From an uncultured Clostridia bacterium (GTDB lineage Bacteria > Bacillota > Clostridia > Oscillospirales > Acutalibacteraceae), in contig CANQPS010000004.1 of assembly GCA_947625785.1 (NCBI GenBank), positions 91,227 to 155,226 on the forward strand: DNA of 64,000 nucleotides. Direction: 5' to 3'. Both the position numbers and the translations under genes were made by a program. Below the pieces are notes generated by a model. That model ran no database searches. It was not told the DNA's origin and worked only from the letters and a program-made list of their open reading frames with translations. Positions 33,897 to 43,624 of the stretch are shown here, piece after piece. The stretch's first letter is position 1. Every line of letters begins with the position of its first letter.

Positions 33897-33919
33897 AAAT
33901 TTATAAGAGGTATTACAAT

Positions 33920-35206
33920 ATGACTTATGAAATGGCAGTCAGTAAAATTAATTCTTTATTACAATTTGGAATTATGCCGGGTTTAGAAAGGATTTCCGAG
34001 CTATTGAAAAAAATGGGTAATCCCCAAAAAAACCTTAAATTTATTCATATAGCCGGCACAAATGGCAAAGGTTCAACTTGTACATTTATATCATCTGTTC
34101 TCACAGCAGCAGGATATAAAACAGGTCTTTATACATCGCCATATATAACGGAATTCAGAGAAAGAATACAGATTGATAAACAAATGATACCCAAAGATGA
34201 ACTTGCCAAAGCATTTGATTTAATTGTTCCTTTAGTCGAAGAAATGAATGTACAAGGCAAAATTATAACGGAATTTGAAATGATTACAGCATTGGCATTA
34301 TATTGGTATAACAAATCAAAATGTGATATCGTTGTTTTAGAAACAGGTCTTGGCGGCAGATTTGACGCAACTAATGTTGTATATCCGGAAGTTTCTGTTA
34401 TAACATCAATAGCACTCGACCATACTGCCGTTCTTGGTGATACTATTGAAAAAATTGCGTTTGAAAAAGCCGGCATCATTAAGGAAAACAGTTCTACGGT
34501 TTTATATCCAACACTACCGCAAGAGGCACTTAATGTTATAACCGAAAATGCTAAGTCCAAAAATAATACTCTTTATATAGCCGAATATAACAATATTAAA
34601 ATTTTATCATCAGGTATTAATGGCTCTGTTATACAATACAAAAATTTAAAAATTAATATAAATCTTACTGGAGAATATCAAGTAAAAAATGCCTCTGTTG
34701 CTCTTAAAACTATTGAATTACTCAAATCTATGGGATATAAGATTTCAGACCAAAATATTATTGACGGATTTAAAAATGCTTTTATCCCTGCAAGAATGGA
34801 GGTTATTTGCAATAATCCCATTGTTATACTCGACGGCGGTCATAATCCTGATTGTGCAAATGTTGTTTCCTCAACTATTAACACTAATTTTAAAAATAAA
34901 AAAATTCTTGCAATATTTGGTATGTTGGGGGATAAGGACAGCGAAAATTCCGTAAAATTACTTGCACCACTTTTTGACAAAGTTATAACCGTTAAACCAA
35001 ATAATCCAAGGGGGCTGTCCGCTGAAAAATTGAGAGAATATATTCTCCCCTATTGCGGTAATGTTATTGCCTGCAGCAGCATAAACAGTGCTTTTGATAT
35101 AGCAAAAACAGAAATTAACAATTTTGATATGCTCTTTGTAGGTGGCTCGCTGTATCTTGCAAGTGAATTCAGACCTTTACTTATCAATCAATTTCAAAAT
35201 AAATAA
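33920..35206 (+). CDS. folC: Folylpolyglutamate synthase / dihydrofolate synthase
   Basis: Adds glutamate to dihydropteroate or to folates in an ATP-dependent ligase reaction. The 428-residue length is usual. The Mur-ligase-like P-loop is AGTNGKGST, followed by FTSPY-like YTSPYITEFRERI, LETGLGGRFDATNVV and VILDGGHNPDC. Whether it has both activities cannot be told; no separate folC copy is visible. It ends the operon just before a strong hairpin. Confidence 0.94.
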   Translation: MTYEMAVSKINSLLQFGIMPGLERISELLKKMGNPQKNLKFIHIAGTNGKGSTCTFISSVLTAAGYKTGLYTSPYITEFRERIQIDKQMIPKDELAKAFDLIVPLVEEMNVQGKIITEFEMITALALYWYNKSKCDIVVLETGLGGRFDATNVVYPEVSVITSIALDHTAVLGDTIEKIAFEKAGIIKENSSTVLYPTLPQEALNVITENAKSKNNTLYIAEYNNIKILSSGINGSVIQYKNLKININLTGEYQVKNASVALKTIELLKSMGYKISDQNIIDGFKNAFIPARMEVICNNPIVILDGGHNPDCANVVSSTINTNFKNKKILAIFGMLGDKDSENSVKLLAPLFDKVITVKPNNPRGLSAEKLREYILPYCGNVIACSSINSAFDIAKTEINNFDMLFVGGSLYLASEFRPLLINQFQNK

Positions 35207-35237
35207 AATTAAAGTATTATAATTCGTGCGTTTTTTT

Positions 35238-35283
35238 AGAGTAAACCTTTTATTATTAAATAAAGGGTTTACTCTTATTTTTT
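35238..35283 (+). terminator. Long-stem terminator between folC and spoIIAA
   Basis: A 17-bp stem with one wobble, AGAGTAAACCTTTTATT (35238-35254) with AATAAAGGGTTTACTCT (35258-35274), followed by TATTTTTTATTT. It lies only about 20 bp before the spoIIAA SD, leaving no room for a promoter between. Confidence 0.85.
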
Positions 35284-35304
35284 ATTTCAAAGGCGGTGAA
35301 TAAA

Positions 35305-35631
35305 TTGGCTGTTTCGATTCAATATCTTAACGGAATAATGACGGCAAAACTTTCCGGTGAACTTGACGACCATACGACTCAGGAAATTCGCAAAAATATT
35401 GATGCACAAGTAGAAAAAAGACACCCTACTATATTAAGGCTTGATTTTTCACATATTACATTTATGGACAGTTCGGGCATAGGGCTGATAATGGGCAGAT
35501 ACAGAATAATTAAATTTTTAGGCGGAGAACTGCAAATCGTCAATGTTCCTCTAAGAATAATGAAAATATTGGAAATTTCCGGTATGAGAGCATTGGGTAT
35601 AGACATAAAAGGAGTTGGAAAGAATGATTGA
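35305..35631 (+). CDS. spoIIAA: Anti-sigma F factor antagonist
   Basis: A 108-residue STAS-domain protein that binds SpoIIAB and frees SigF in the forespore when dephosphorylated. The phosphorylatable serine is in FMDSSGIGLIMGR. The start is taken as TTG 35305 (read MAVSIQYLN), preceded by SD AAGGCGGTGA; an in-frame GTG at 35296 would consume the SD. It is the first gene of the spoIIA operon and overlaps spoIIAB by 8 bp. Confidence 0.93.
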   Translation: MAVSIQYLNGIMTAKLSGELDDHTTQEIRKNIDAQVEKRHPTILRLDFSHITFMDSSGIGLIMGRYRIIKFLGGELQIVNVPLRIMKILEISGMRALGIDIKGVGKND

Positions 35632-36070
35632 AATTAATGAAATGAATATAAGCTTTTTAAGTAAGTCTATTAATGAAAGTTTTGCAAGAAATGTTGTTGC
35701 GTCTTTTTTACTGCAATTAGACCCGACAATTACTGAACTTGCTGATATAAAGACTGCCGTATCAGAAGCTGTTACAAACTCAATCGTACACGGATACGGT
35801 GATCAAAACGGTATTGTTTACATAAATGCCAAGATATTCGACAACGGTAAAGTTATTATAAAAGTTAAAGACAAAGGCTGTGGTATTGATAATATTGAGC
35901 GAGCTATGGAGCCATTATTCACAACCGGTATTGAAAGAGCCGGTCTTGGTTTTGCAGTAATGCAAAGCCTAATGGATAATGTAAAAGTACAATCAAAATT
36001 GAACAAAGGTACAACCGTTATACTTGAAAAAAATATTATACGTAGGTACTACAATGATGACAAACAATGA
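35624..36070 (+). CDS. spoIIAB: Anti-sigma F factor (serine kinase)
   Basis: A 148-residue GHKL kinase that binds and holds SigF and phosphorylates SpoIIAA. The N box is AVSEAVTNSIVHGYG, the G1 box is VKDKGCGIDNIE and the lid region is TGIERAGLGFAVMQSLMD. The start ATG 35624 is 9 nt after SD AAAGGAG, which lies in the spoIIAA coding region. It overlaps sigF by 17 bp. Confidence 0.95.
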   Translation: MIEINEMNISFLSKSINESFARNVVASFLLQLDPTITELADIKTAVSEAVTNSIVHGYGDQNGIVYINAKIFDNGKVIIKVKDKGCGIDNIERAMEPLFTTGIERAGLGFAVMQSLMDNVKVQSKLNKGTTVILEKNIIRRYYNDDKQ

Positions 36071-36719
36071 AAGAGATAAAATCGTAAATGAAAATCTTGG
36101 GCTTGTTCATTCCTGTGCCAAAAGATTTAAAGGCAGAGGTATAGAATATGATGATTTATTCCAAGCCGGCTGTATTGGTCTTGTAAAAGCAATAGATAAT
36201 TTTGACAGCAGCCGTGGTCTAAAATTATCAACATACGCAGTCCCCGTTATACTCGGAGAAATTAAAAGACTTTTCAGGGATAATAATCCTATCAAAGTAG
36301 GCCGAACACTTAAAGAATTATCCCTAAGAGTCACAAGAGAAGTAAGTAGATTTCTTTCCGAAAAAGGCAGAGAACCTACTATAAATGAGTTGTCTGAAAT
36401 TTTATCAGTAAGTCCTGAAACTATATCTGATGCACTTGATATATCTGTACAACCACTGTCTTTAACTGTATATAATGATGATGGAGAAAGTCAGATTGAT
36501 ATTCCGATAGAGGCACCTGATATTAAAACTACTGAACTGTTTGCTTTGCGTCAAGTTTTAAATCAATTACCGGATATAGACCGTTCTATTATATCATTGA
36601 GATTTTTTAAGAATAAAACGCAGTCTCAAACTGCATCTGAGCTTGGTATGACACAAGTGCAAATATCCAGACGAGAAAAAAAGATATTATTATCTTTAAG
36701 AGAAAAATTGCTTGCATAA
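36054..36719 (+). CDS. sigF: RNA polymerase sporulation sigma factor SigF
   Basis: The first forespore-specific sigma factor. The 221 residues show region 2 (YDDLFQAGCIGLVKAIDNFD, then LKLSTYAVPVILGEIKRLFR), region 3 and a region 4 helix-turn-helix (QSQTASELGMTQVQISRRE). The position after spoIIAB distinguishes it from the similar SigG. The start is ATG 36054 or the next codon; the SD TAGGT is weak and translation is probably coupled to spoIIAB. This is direct evidence for an endospore programme. Confidence 0.95.
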   Translation: MMTNNERDKIVNENLGLVHSCAKRFKGRGIEYDDLFQAGCIGLVKAIDNFDSSRGLKLSTYAVPVILGEIKRLFRDNNPIKVGRTLKELSLRVTREVSRFLSEKGREPTINELSEILSVSPETISDALDISVQPLSLTVYNDDGESQIDIPIEAPDIKTTELFALRQVLNQLPDIDRSIISLRFFKNKTQSQTASELGMTQVQISRREKKILLSLREKLLA

Positions 36720-36739
36720 ATAACCAATCAGTGAGCAGC

Positions 36740-36802
36740 TTAAGAGTTTCGCCCGATACAATAAAGAGAACTTTTTTAAAAAAGTTCTCTTAAAACTCTA
36801 AA
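36740..36802. repeat. Nested palindrome after sigF, copy 1 of a dispersed hairpin unit
   Basis: A perfect 28-bp palindrome (36764-36791; arm AAGAGAACTTTTTT) lies inside an outer 7-bp inverted repeat (AGAGTTT at 36743-36749, AAACTCT at 36793-36799). The core matches 60116-60143 at 26 of 28 positions, counted by eye. It probably also ends sigF transcription. Confidence 0.65.
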
Positions 36803-36866
36803 ACACTTTTAACCAATAACATAAATTAATAACTCTTGCAAATTATATACTCAGAGGTGATACAAC

Positions 36867-37064
36867 TTGAAATATAAAGATTTACAAGAGTTAATTTATT
36901 ATAGCACAAGTTCCAGAAAATACTTTTTATCCTTGCCTGTTGAATTACAAATTATGCTTCATAACTATGATGAATATATAAATACATTAGAACAACTTCA
37001 TTTTTATACAAATTATTGTATAAGTCAGAAACACTATATTGAAATAAGTAATATGTTATTTTAA
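36867..37064 (+). CDS. Small hypothetical protein, 65 residues
   Basis: The frame starts with TTG 36867, 6 nt after an excellent SD, AGAGGTGA, and encodes MKYKDLQELIYYSTSSRKYF through NMLF. It is rich in Tyr, has no signal or membrane segment and is probably helical. It lies between sigF and a terminator. I recognise no family, but the SD and the position after the spoIIA operon make it a likely real gene, possibly sporulation-linked. Confidence 0.6.
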   Translation: MKYKDLQELIYYSTSSRKYFLSLPVELQIMLHNYDEYINTLEQLHFYTNYCISQKHYIEISNMLF

Positions 37065-37078
37065 AATATAAAAAATAA

Positions 37079-37125
37079 ACCCTTCCTTATATCAATGGAT
37101 ATAAGAAAAGGCTTATTTTTTTATA
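37079..37125. terminator. Bidirectional terminator between the small gene and the CD1247-like gene
   Basis: An imperfect stem formed by AATAAACCCTTCCTTATATC and GATATAAGAAAAGGCTTATT, with a 4-nt loop. T runs follow on the plus strand and A/T-rich sequence on the minus strand. Confidence 0.75.
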
Positions 37126-37130
37126 AAATC

Positions 37131-37568
37131 TTATTCCTCGGAAGCACTTTCTTCTGAACTGTTATTATTATCTTCTTCAAAGTTAAGTTCAAGAATTTCG
37201 CCGCAAGACGGACAAGGCATATTGCCCGAAATGACTTTGTCCTCAGTAAGATTTATTTTTTCACCGCAAGATGGACAAGTTACCTCATAAAACTCCTCTG
37301 TATCGATATCTTTTTCATCAAGGTCATCATCATAATCCGAATCTTCATAATCATAGTAATCATCTTCCAAATCTGATAAACCTTCTTCAAGAGAATCCAC
37401 TTGCTCACAAAGATCATCATAAGCGTCTTCAATTTCAGAAATATTAGAAGACATCTCCTCCAAAATATCCAAAATAGCTTTAATAACCTTAACCTCTTTT
37501 TTATTCTCGTCAAGGTCCAAACCTTCTGCCAAACCCTTGATATATGCGACTTTTTCGCTAATACTCAT
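37131..37568 (-). CDS. CD1247-type protein with acidic linker and zinc ribbon
   Basis: A 145-residue protein starting at ATG 37568 (MSISEKVAYIKGLAEGLDL) after GGGGGT. The N-terminal helical part matches the CD1247 N-terminal domain seen in Clostridia. A very acidic Asp/Tyr-rich linker (DLEDDYYDYEDSDYDDDLDE) follows, and then a zinc ribbon with two CPSCGE motifs. Function is unknown. It follows efp with a 37-bp gap on the same strand and so is probably co-transcribed. Confidence 0.85.
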   Translation of the reverse strand: MSISEKVAYIKGLAEGLDLDENKKEVKVIKAILDILEEMSSNISEIEDAYDDLCEQVDSLEEGLSDLEDDYYDYEDSDYDDDLDEKDIDTEEFYEVTCPSCGEKINLTEDKVISGNMPCPSCGEILELNFEEDNNNSSEESASEE

Positions 37569-37605
37569 AGTTAAACCCCCAAAAAGATTTTTTACTCTGC
37601 TATAA

Positions 37606-38163
37606 TTATGCTCTTGACATATACTCGCCTGTACGAGTATCAATTTCTAACATATCGCCTTCCTCTATAAAGAGCGGCACTTTAATTTCTGCACCTGTTT
37701 CAAGTACTGCCGGTTTTGTGGCATTTGTAGCTGTATCACCCTTGAAGCCTGGGTCTGTTTGTGTAACTTGAAGTTTAACAAAGTTAGGTGGTTCTACACC
37801 AAATACATTACCCTTATATGATAACACTTTACAAATCATATTTTCTTTTACAAACTTGAAATTATCACCAAGAGTAGAGGCGTTTATTGGTAACTGTTCG
37901 TATGTTTCATTGTCCATAAAGTAATAAAGGTCACCATCTGTGTAAAGGTATTCCATATCACGGCGTTCTACAAAAGCCGTTGGAAATTTGTCATTAGGGT
38001 TAAATGTTTTTTCAACTACGCTGCCTGTAATAACATTCTTAATTTTTGTACGAACAAAGGCTGCACCCTTACCCGGCTTTACGTGCTGAAATTCAATTAT
38101 TGAAACGACATTACCGTCCATTTCAAATGTAACGCCGTTTCTGAAATCGCCTGCTGATATCAT
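37606..38163 (-). CDS. efp: Translation elongation factor P
   Basis: Relieves ribosome stalling at consecutive prolines. The 185 residues have the three-barrel layout: a KOW-like N-terminal domain ([20 protein letters not shown]), a modification loop with [13 protein letters not shown], where the tip lysine would be modified, and a C-terminal OB domain with [20 protein letters not shown] precedes the ATG. It has its own strong promoter. Confidence 0.97.
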   Translation of the reverse strand: MISAGDFRNGVTFEMDGNVVSIIEFQHVKPGKGAAFVRTKIKNVITGSVVEKTFNPNDKFPTAFVERRDMEYLYTDGDLYYFMDNETYEQLPINASTLGDNFKFVKENMICKVLSYKGNVFGVEPPNFVKLQVTQTDPGFKGDTATNATKPAVLETGAEIKVPLFIEEGDMLEIDTRTGEYMSRA

Positions 38164-38241
38164 AAAAAAATCCTCCTAAAAGTTATTTATACTATCCATA
38201 CACACTAATTAATCAAAAAATAGTCTGCACTGTCATAGATT

Positions 38242-38270
38242 ATTATACATAAATTAACAGTGAATTGCAA
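38242..38270 (-). promoter_or_regulatory. SigA-type promoter of efp
   Basis: On the minus strand, TTGCAA (38270-38265), a 17-bp spacer and a perfect TATAAT (38247-38242); start near 38235, a leader of about 70 nt. Confidence 0.75.
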
Positions 38271-38298
38271 CCGCATATTTAATTTATTTATGATAAAT

Positions 38299-39372
38299 TT
38301 AAATAATAATCAGTTCTTTTGACACTGATGTCAAAATTTCAGCACCATTTTCGGTTACAGCCACCATATCTTCTATTCTTACGCCGAATTTATTTGGCAA
38401 ATATATTCCCGGCTCAACCGTAAATATCATATTTTTTTCCAAGATATTTTTAGATTTTGGAGATGCAACGGGATACTCGTGTATTTGAAGCCCTACACCG
38501 TGGCCTGTGGAATGGCCAAAACAGCCTTCATATCCTGCATTATATATTATATCTCTTGCTATTTTGTCAACATCTTTTGCATAAATGCCGGGCCTAATTG
38601 ATTTTATTGCCTCGGTATTTGCTTTTAGAACGATATTGTATATATCAATTTGTTCTTGTGAAACACCGTTTATAGCAACGGTTCTTGTCATATCACTATG
38701 GTAGCCGTCCAATAATGCTCCCGTATCCATTAGTACAAAATCTCCGTTTTTAATCTCATCATTTGAAGGTACACCGTGAGGTAATGATGTTTTTTTACCG
38801 GATATAACTATTAAATCAAATGCGACATTTTCAGCACCGCACTTTTTCATAAAATATTCTATTTCAAGAGCTAAATCTCTTTCCTTAACTCCGACCTTTA
38901 TATAATCAAGTATATGATAAAATGCTTTTTCAGTAATCTCTTGTGACGCTTTTATTTTTTCGATTTCCTGTTCAGACTTTATTATACGCATATCCTTAAT
39001 AATATTATCAAGAGCAGAATTAACAATTATATTACAAGCCGTATTTTTGAGTATATTTTCATAAGTTTTGAGTTCACTTATTGTCATATTATCTCTTTCA
39101 ATAAGAACATTGTGTAAATTATGCTTTTTAACAAGATTACAAATTGTTTCGCTAAAATTATCATAAACTATAACTTTGCAGTTTTTAGCACTGATTTGTG
39201 CTGCCTCACCGTATCTGAAATCTACTATTAAATAAGCTATATCCCTCGTAACTAATATAACTCCTGCTGATGAACGAAAATCTGAAAAATAAAATCTGTT
39301 TTCGCCTGATGTTATTAAAGCAGCATCAGCATTTGCAGGAAAATTTTTTATTAATGTTTCAATTCTTGTCAT
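38299..39372 (-). CDS. M24 family Xaa-Pro peptidase
   Basis: A 357-residue metallopeptidase with a creatinase-like N-terminal domain and a C-terminal pita-bread domain. Metal ligands are visible in DTGALLDGYHSDMTR, GHSTGHGVGLQIHE, and VEPGIYLP, then VRIEDMVAV. Such enzymes cleave the X-Pro bond at peptide N termini. Its place upstream of efp, on the same strand, is a common Firmicute arrangement. Confidence 0.93.
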   Translation of the reverse strand: MTRIETLIKNFPANADAALITSGENRFYFSDFRSSAGVILVTRDIAYLIVDFRYGEAAQISAKNCKVIVYDNFSETICNLVKKHNLHNVLIERDNMTISELKTYENILKNTACNIIVNSALDNIIKDMRIIKSEQEIEKIKASQEITEKAFYHILDYIKVGVKERDLALEIEYFMKKCGAENVAFDLIVISGKKTSLPHGVPSNDEIKNGDFVLMDTGALLDGYHSDMTRTVAINGVSQEQIDIYNIVLKANTEAIKSIRPGIYAKDVDKIARDIIYNAGYEGCFGHSTGHGVGLQIHEYPVASPKSKNILEKNMIFTVEPGIYLPNKFGVRIEDMVAVTENGAEILTSVSKELIII

Positions 39373-39398
39373 AATTTATTCCCATTATAAATAATTTA

Positions 39399-39830
39399 TT
39401 AAACTAAATACTTTAATGCATCAATACACATAAAATAGCCATACTTTCCAAAGCCTATTACAGAGCCTTTACAAACAGGTGCTATAACAGAATTATGTCG
39501 AAAATCTTCTCTTGCGTGAATATTAGACATATGAATCTCAAGGCAAGGGATTTTTATTGCTGCTATTGCATCTCTTAATGCGTAACTGTAATGTGTCAAT
39601 GCTCCTGCATTGACTATTACAGCGTCATAAATTGTTCTTGCTTCGTGCAATTTATCTATTAATGCCCCTTCCCAATTAGATTGATATACATCACAATCAT
39701 AATTATTTTTATTGGCATACTCGATAATTTGCTTTTCTATGTCTTCTGACGATTCTTCGCCGTAAACACCCTTTTCACGAACTCCGACAAGATTTAGATT
39801 TGGTCCTAATAAAACAAGTATTTTTTTCAT
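39399..39830 (-). CDS. aroQ: Type II 3-dehydroquinate dehydratase
   Basis: Converts 3-dehydroquinate to 3-dehydroshikimate in the shikimate pathway. The 143 residues are the dodecameric type II length. LLGPNLNLVGVREKGVYG contains the catalytic tyrosine and active-site Arg, and the end has EIHMSNIHAREDFRHNS, with the substrate-binding His. No other aro genes are visible; it sits between yqeG and the M24 peptidase gene, a frequent arrangement. Confidence 0.96.
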   Translation of the reverse strand: MKKILVLLGPNLNLVGVREKGVYGEESSEDIEKQIIEYANKNNYDCDVYQSNWEGALIDKLHEARTIYDAVIVNAGALTHYSYALRDAIAAIKIPCLEIHMSNIHAREDFRHNSVIAPVCKGSVIGFGKYGYFMCIDALKYLV

Positions 39831-39844
39831 AAATTCTATTTCCT

Positions 39845-40360
39845 TTAACTTACTGTCACATAATATTTTATTTTTTTTCTTATCGGCTTTTCAAGCCAAC
39901 GCTTAAACTGAAAGCCTATACCTTTTTCTTTTTTGACAGGGTCAAGCAAAACGGATTTCATATTTGCAAAATTTGCACCAAGTATATCGGTAAAAATCTG
40001 ATCTCCTACTACAAGAACCTGTTTAGGTTTTTTGTTCAGCATTTTTTTTGCCTTATTAAAACCGATAGGCAATGGTTTCATACTCATAGAAACATAAGGT
40101 AAATTATATAATTTAGCAAATGGTGCAACTCTTTCTTCATTATTGTTTGAACATATAACTATATCTATACCACCGGCAGCCAATTTATGTGACCACTCTA
40201 TTGTACCCTCAAAAGGCTCTTGCGAACCGTGGCAGGCAAGAGTATTATCCACATCTAAAAGTATTGTGTCAATTTTCATATCTTTTAACATATTTAGTGT
40301 AATGTCGGTAACCTTTTTAAGTCTTATACTCGGAATGAAAATCGTAGAAATCAACTCCAT
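39845..40360 (-). CDS. yqeG: YqeG family HAD-type phosphatase
   Basis: A 171-residue HAD superfamily IIIA phosphatase. The nucleophile motif is LLDVDNTLACHG, motif II is VICSNNNEERV and motif IV is VVGDQIFTDILG. YqeG is related to mitochondrial phosphatidylglycerophosphate phosphatases, but its bacterial substrate is not settled. The gene precedes aroQ with a 14-bp gap. Confidence 0.93.
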   Translation of the reverse strand: MELISTIFIPSIRLKKVTDITLNMLKDMKIDTILLDVDNTLACHGSQEPFEGTIEWSHKLAAGGIDIVICSNNNEERVAPFAKLYNLPYVSMSMKPLPIGFNKAKKMLNKKPKQVLVVGDQIFTDILGANFANMKSVLLDPVKKEKGIGFQFKRWLEKPIRKKIKYYVTVS

Positions 40361-40396
40361 ATAAAAAAATTATATAATTAAACCCTTATATATACT

Positions 40397-40426
40397 AAAA
40401 AGTGAGCTCTATATTAAGCCCACTTT
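40397..40426 (-). terminator. Terminator of rpsU
   Basis: An 11-bp stem with one wobble, AAAAGTGAGCT (40397-40407) with AGCCCACTTTT (40416-40426), with a T run on the minus strand. Confidence 0.85.
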
Positions 40427-40491
40427 TGTTAGTTTACATTTGATAAACTGACCGTAAAAGCACAATTCAACTAAGTATTAACAAACAAAAA

Positions 40492-40665
40492 TCAATACTT
40501 ACGCTTACGAGCAGCTTCAGATTTCTTTTTACGCTTTACAGAAGGCTTTTCATAAGCCTCTCTCTTACGAACCTCAGCAATAACACCGGCTCTTGCACAT
40601 TGTTTCTTAAAACGCTTCAAAGCACTTTCAAGAGATTCGTTATCTTTAATTCTAATCTCTGCCAT
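40492..40665 (-). CDS. rpsU: 30S ribosomal protein S21
   Basis: A 57-residue basic protein read directly from sequence: [20 protein letters not shown] at the start and a Lys/Arg-rich C terminus ([16 protein letters not shown]). It is the last small-subunit protein to assemble. The ATG 40665 follows SD GGGAGGG. It is monocistronic, with a consensus promoter and terminator. The length and sequence are standard for Firmicutes. Confidence 0.97.
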   Translation of the reverse strand: MAEIRIKDNESLESALKRFKKQCARAGVIAEVRKREAYEKPSVKRKKKSEAARKRKY

Positions 40666-40723
40666 CTATCTTCCCTCCCATCCGCCAAAAGGCAGGGGTA
40701 ATGTGTCATACGATACAACAAAG

Positions 40724-40753
40724 ATTATACTACATATAGGGCATATTTGTCAA
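40724..40753 (-). promoter_or_regulatory. SigA-type promoter of rpsU
   Basis: On the minus strand, a consensus TTGACA (40753-40748), an 18-bp spacer and a perfect TATAAT (40729-40724); start near 40717. The leader contains a small hairpin, GCC/GGC (40682-40693), close to the SD. Confidence 0.85.
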
Positions 40754-40816
40754 CACTTTATATGAAATTTAAAGTTAAAAGTTGTAAATTTTCGTAGAGT
40801 AATAAAATAGATTTTA

Positions 40817-43225
40817 TCATTTAGCTACTATATTTATAAGTTTTCCTTTTACATAAATCTCTTTTTTAATCGTAAGACCATTTAAAGCAGTTTTAACCGC
40901 TTCATTATCCTTAGCCATATTTATAGCATTTAAATCATCTATATCAGCAGGCACATTAATCCTTGCTTTTAATTTTCCATTTACTTGGACGGCGATTTCT
41001 ATTACATTATCAATACATTTATTTTCATCATATTCACACCATTTTTGTTCTGCTACTATATTATCGTTAAACTTATTAATATTCCAGACTTCTTCTGTAA
41101 TATGAGGAGCGAACGGATTTAGTAATATTGTAAAGATTTTCATTTCTTCAAATGTAATTTTATTTGTTGCATATATATCATTTATAAGTGACATAAGTGC
41201 TGCAATCGCTGTATTAAATTTAAGATTCTCAATATCTTCGCCGACTTTTTTAATTGCCTTATGGAAATTGCTTTCAAGTTCCGGTCTTATATCACCTTGT
41301 ACAAGGAAATTTTGCATATTCCAATAGCGTTCCAAAAATCTTCTGCATCCTCTTATACCTTTTGGACTCCAAGGAGCTGCTTTTTCAAAGTCGCCCATAA
41401 ACATCTCATACATACGCATCGTATCTGCACCGTACTCATCAACTATATCATCAGGATTTACGACATTACCCCTTGATTTACTCATTTTTTCATTGTCCTC
41501 GCCCAAAATCATACCGTGACTCGTACGCTTTGCATAAGGTTCGGGTGTTGGCACTACGCCTATATCATAAAGGAATTTATGCCAGAAACGGCTGTACAGT
41601 AAGTGTAATGTTGTATGTTCCATACCACCATTGTACCAATCAACAGGTGACCAATATTCAAGAGCTTCCTTGCTTACAAATTCCTTGTCGTTATGTGGGT
41701 CCATATAACGCAGGAAATACCAAGAAGAACCTGCCCATTGTGGCATAGTATCGGTTTCTCTTTCTGCGTCTGCCCCACACTTAGGACATTTTGTTTTTAC
41801 CCAATCTGTCATTTTGGCAAGTGGAGATTCGCCTGTTTCGGTAGGCTCATAAGAATCAACTTCCGGTAAACGCAGCGGCAAATCCTTTTCGGATAATGCT
41901 ACATATCCACAAAAAGGACAATTTACTATCGGAATAGGTTCACCCCAATATCTTTGTCTTGAAAATACCCAATCTCTTAACTTGTAATTAACTTTTGCGT
42001 GACCTTTGCCTGTTTTTTCAAGAACCTCTATGATTTTTGCCTTAGCATCTTGGACACTTAAACCATTTAATATATCAGAGTTGACCATTATGCCTGCTGC
42101 ACAATCCGTAAATGCCTCCTCTTGAACATTTCCGCCTTTTACAACTTCGATTATAGGCAAATCAAATTTTTTAGCAAATTCCCAGTCCCTTGTATCGTGA
42201 GCCGGCACAGCCATAATTGCACCTGTACCATAAGATACAAGAACATAATCTGATATAAATATAGGTATATGTTTATTATTAACAGGATTAATAGCATATA
42301 CTCCCTCTAAACGCACACCTGTTTTATTTTTTGCAACTTCTGTTCTTTCAAAATCAGATTTCTTTGAGGCTTCCTCTTGATATGCTCTTACGGCGTCAAT
42401 ATTAGTTATCCTATCTTTCCATTTATCAATAATAGCGTGTTCAGGCGAGATAACCATATATGTAGCACCATATAATGTATCAGGTCTTGTTGTATATACT
42501 GTTAATGTATCACCTAATGTTGTTCCGAAATCAACTTCCGCACCGGTTGAACGGCCAATCCAGTTTTTCTGTTGAGCCTTTACTCTATCAGGATAATTAA
42601 CTAAATCAAGGTCATTGATTAATTTTTCAGCATAATCGGTTATTTTAAGCATCCACTGAGATTTAACCTTACGGACGACCTCACTATTGCAGCGCTCGCA
42701 AGTACCATTTACTACTTCTTCATTAGCAAGTACGCACTTACAAGATGTACACCAATTTACTGCCATTTCTTTTTTATAAGCAAGACCTTTTTCAAATAAT
42801 TTTAAGAAAATCCATTGTGTCCACTTATAATAATTCGGGTCAGTTGTATTAATTTCTCTGCTCCAATCAAATGATATTCCTAATGACTGTAACTGTTGTT
42901 TAAATCTTGCTACATTTTTAGATGTAACTATTTCAGGGTGGATATGATTTTTAATTGCAAAATTTTCCGTAGGCAAGCCAAATGCGTCCCAACCGATAGG
43001 ATAAAGGACATTATATCCTTGCAATCTGCGTTTACGGGCAACAATATCCAATGCTGTATATGAACGGGGGTGACCAACGTGCAATCCTTGACCCGATGGA
43101 TAAGGAAATTCTATAAGTGCATAAAATTTTGGTTTTTTAGAATGTTCTTCAGCGTGAAATACACCTCTATCTTCCCATATTTTTTGCCATTTTCCCTCAA
43201 TTTCTTTATGATTATACTTCGTCAT
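40817..43225 (-). CDS. leuS: Leucyl-tRNA synthetase
   Basis: Charges tRNA-Leu. The start is ATG 43225 ([15 protein letters not shown]), 10 nt after SD GGAGG, giving 802 residues, the bacterial length. The HIGH motif is HVGHP in [13 protein letters not shown], the editing domain contains [12 protein letters not shown] and the KMSKS loop is [10 protein letters not shown] Zn-type insert has [18 protein letters not shown]. It is the last gene of the long infC-to-leuS stretch. There is no T-box in the 33-bp gap upstream. Confidence 0.97.
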   Translation of the reverse strand: MTKYNHKEIEGKWQKIWEDRGVFHAEEHSKKPKFYALIEFPYPSGQGLHVGHPRSYTALDIVARKRRLQGYNVLYPIGWDAFGLPTENFAIKNHIHPEIVTSKNVARFKQQLQSLGISFDWSREINTTDPNYYKWTQWIFLKLFEKGLAYKKEMAVNWCTSCKCVLANEEVVNGTCERCNSEVVRKVKSQWMLKITDYAEKLINDLDLVNYPDRVKAQQKNWIGRSTGAEVDFGTTLGDTLTVYTTRPDTLYGATYMVISPEHAIIDKWKDRITNIDAVRAYQEEASKKSDFERTEVAKNKTGVRLEGVYAINPVNNKHIPIFISDYVLVSYGTGAIMAVPAHDTRDWEFAKKFDLPIIEVVKGGNVQEEAFTDCAAGIMVNSDILNGLSVQDAKAKIIEVLEKTGKGHAKVNYKLRDWVFSRQRYWGEPIPIVNCPFCGYVALSEKDLPLRLPEVDSYEPTETGESPLAKMTDWVKTKCPKCGADAERETDTMPQWAGSSWYFLRYMDPHNDKEFVSKEALEYWSPVDWYNGGMEHTTLHLLYSRFWHKFLYDIGVVPTPEPYAKRTSHGMILGEDNEKMSKSRGNVVNPDDIVDEYGADTMRMYEMFMGDFEKAAPWSPKGIRGCRRFLERYWNMQNFLVQGDIRPELESNFHKAIKKVGEDIENLKFNTAIAALMSLINDIYATNKITFEEMKIFTILLNPFAPHITEEVWNINKFNDNIVAEQKWCEYDENKCIDNVIEIAVQVNGKLKARINVPADIDDLNAINMAKDNEAVKTALNGLTIKKEIYVKGKLINIVAK

Positions 43226-43258
43226 ATTTATAAAACCTCCAAACATAAGGCGAAAAAA

Positions 43259-43597
43259 TTATATTTCAATTTCTTTTCCGTCTTTCCACAATCTTTCCAA
43301 ATCATAATAATCTCTTGCTTCTTCTGAGAAAATGTGTACTATTACATCAACATAGTCAAGCAATATCCAGCTATTAGAGCGGTATCCCTCTATATGACTT
43401 ACACTTACACCTGCTTCATTGAGTTGATACTCAACCTCATCTGCTAACGATTTAACGTGTGTACTGCTTGTACCGGTTGCGATAACCATATAATCGCTTA
43501 ATTCAGATATTCCGCCTATTTCCAAAACTTTAATATCAAGACCTTTTTTATCTTCAAGAGCTTTTGCAATAAGTTTTACTGTCTGCAAAGATTCCAT
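43259..43597 (-). CDS. rsfS: Ribosomal silencing factor RsfS
   Basis: A 112-residue protein that binds L14 of the 50S subunit and blocks subunit joining in stationary phase or starvation. It shows the family hallmarks DIKVLEIGGISELSDYMVIATG, HIEGYRSNSWILLDYVDVIVH and EEARDYYDLERLW. It follows yqeK by 27 bp in the typical nadD-yqeK-rsfS order. Confidence 0.96.
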   Translation of the reverse strand: MESLQTVKLIAKALEDKKGLDIKVLEIGGISELSDYMVIATGTSSTHVKSLADEVEYQLNEAGVSVSHIEGYRSNSWILLDYVDVIVHIFSEEARDYYDLERLWKDGKEIEI

Positions 43598-43624
43598 TTT
43601 ATTTCACCAACCTTATTTTATATA

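Noticed and set aside
43226..43258. T-box leader for leuS
   Set aside because: Only 33 bp separate rsfS and leuS, too short for a T-box.
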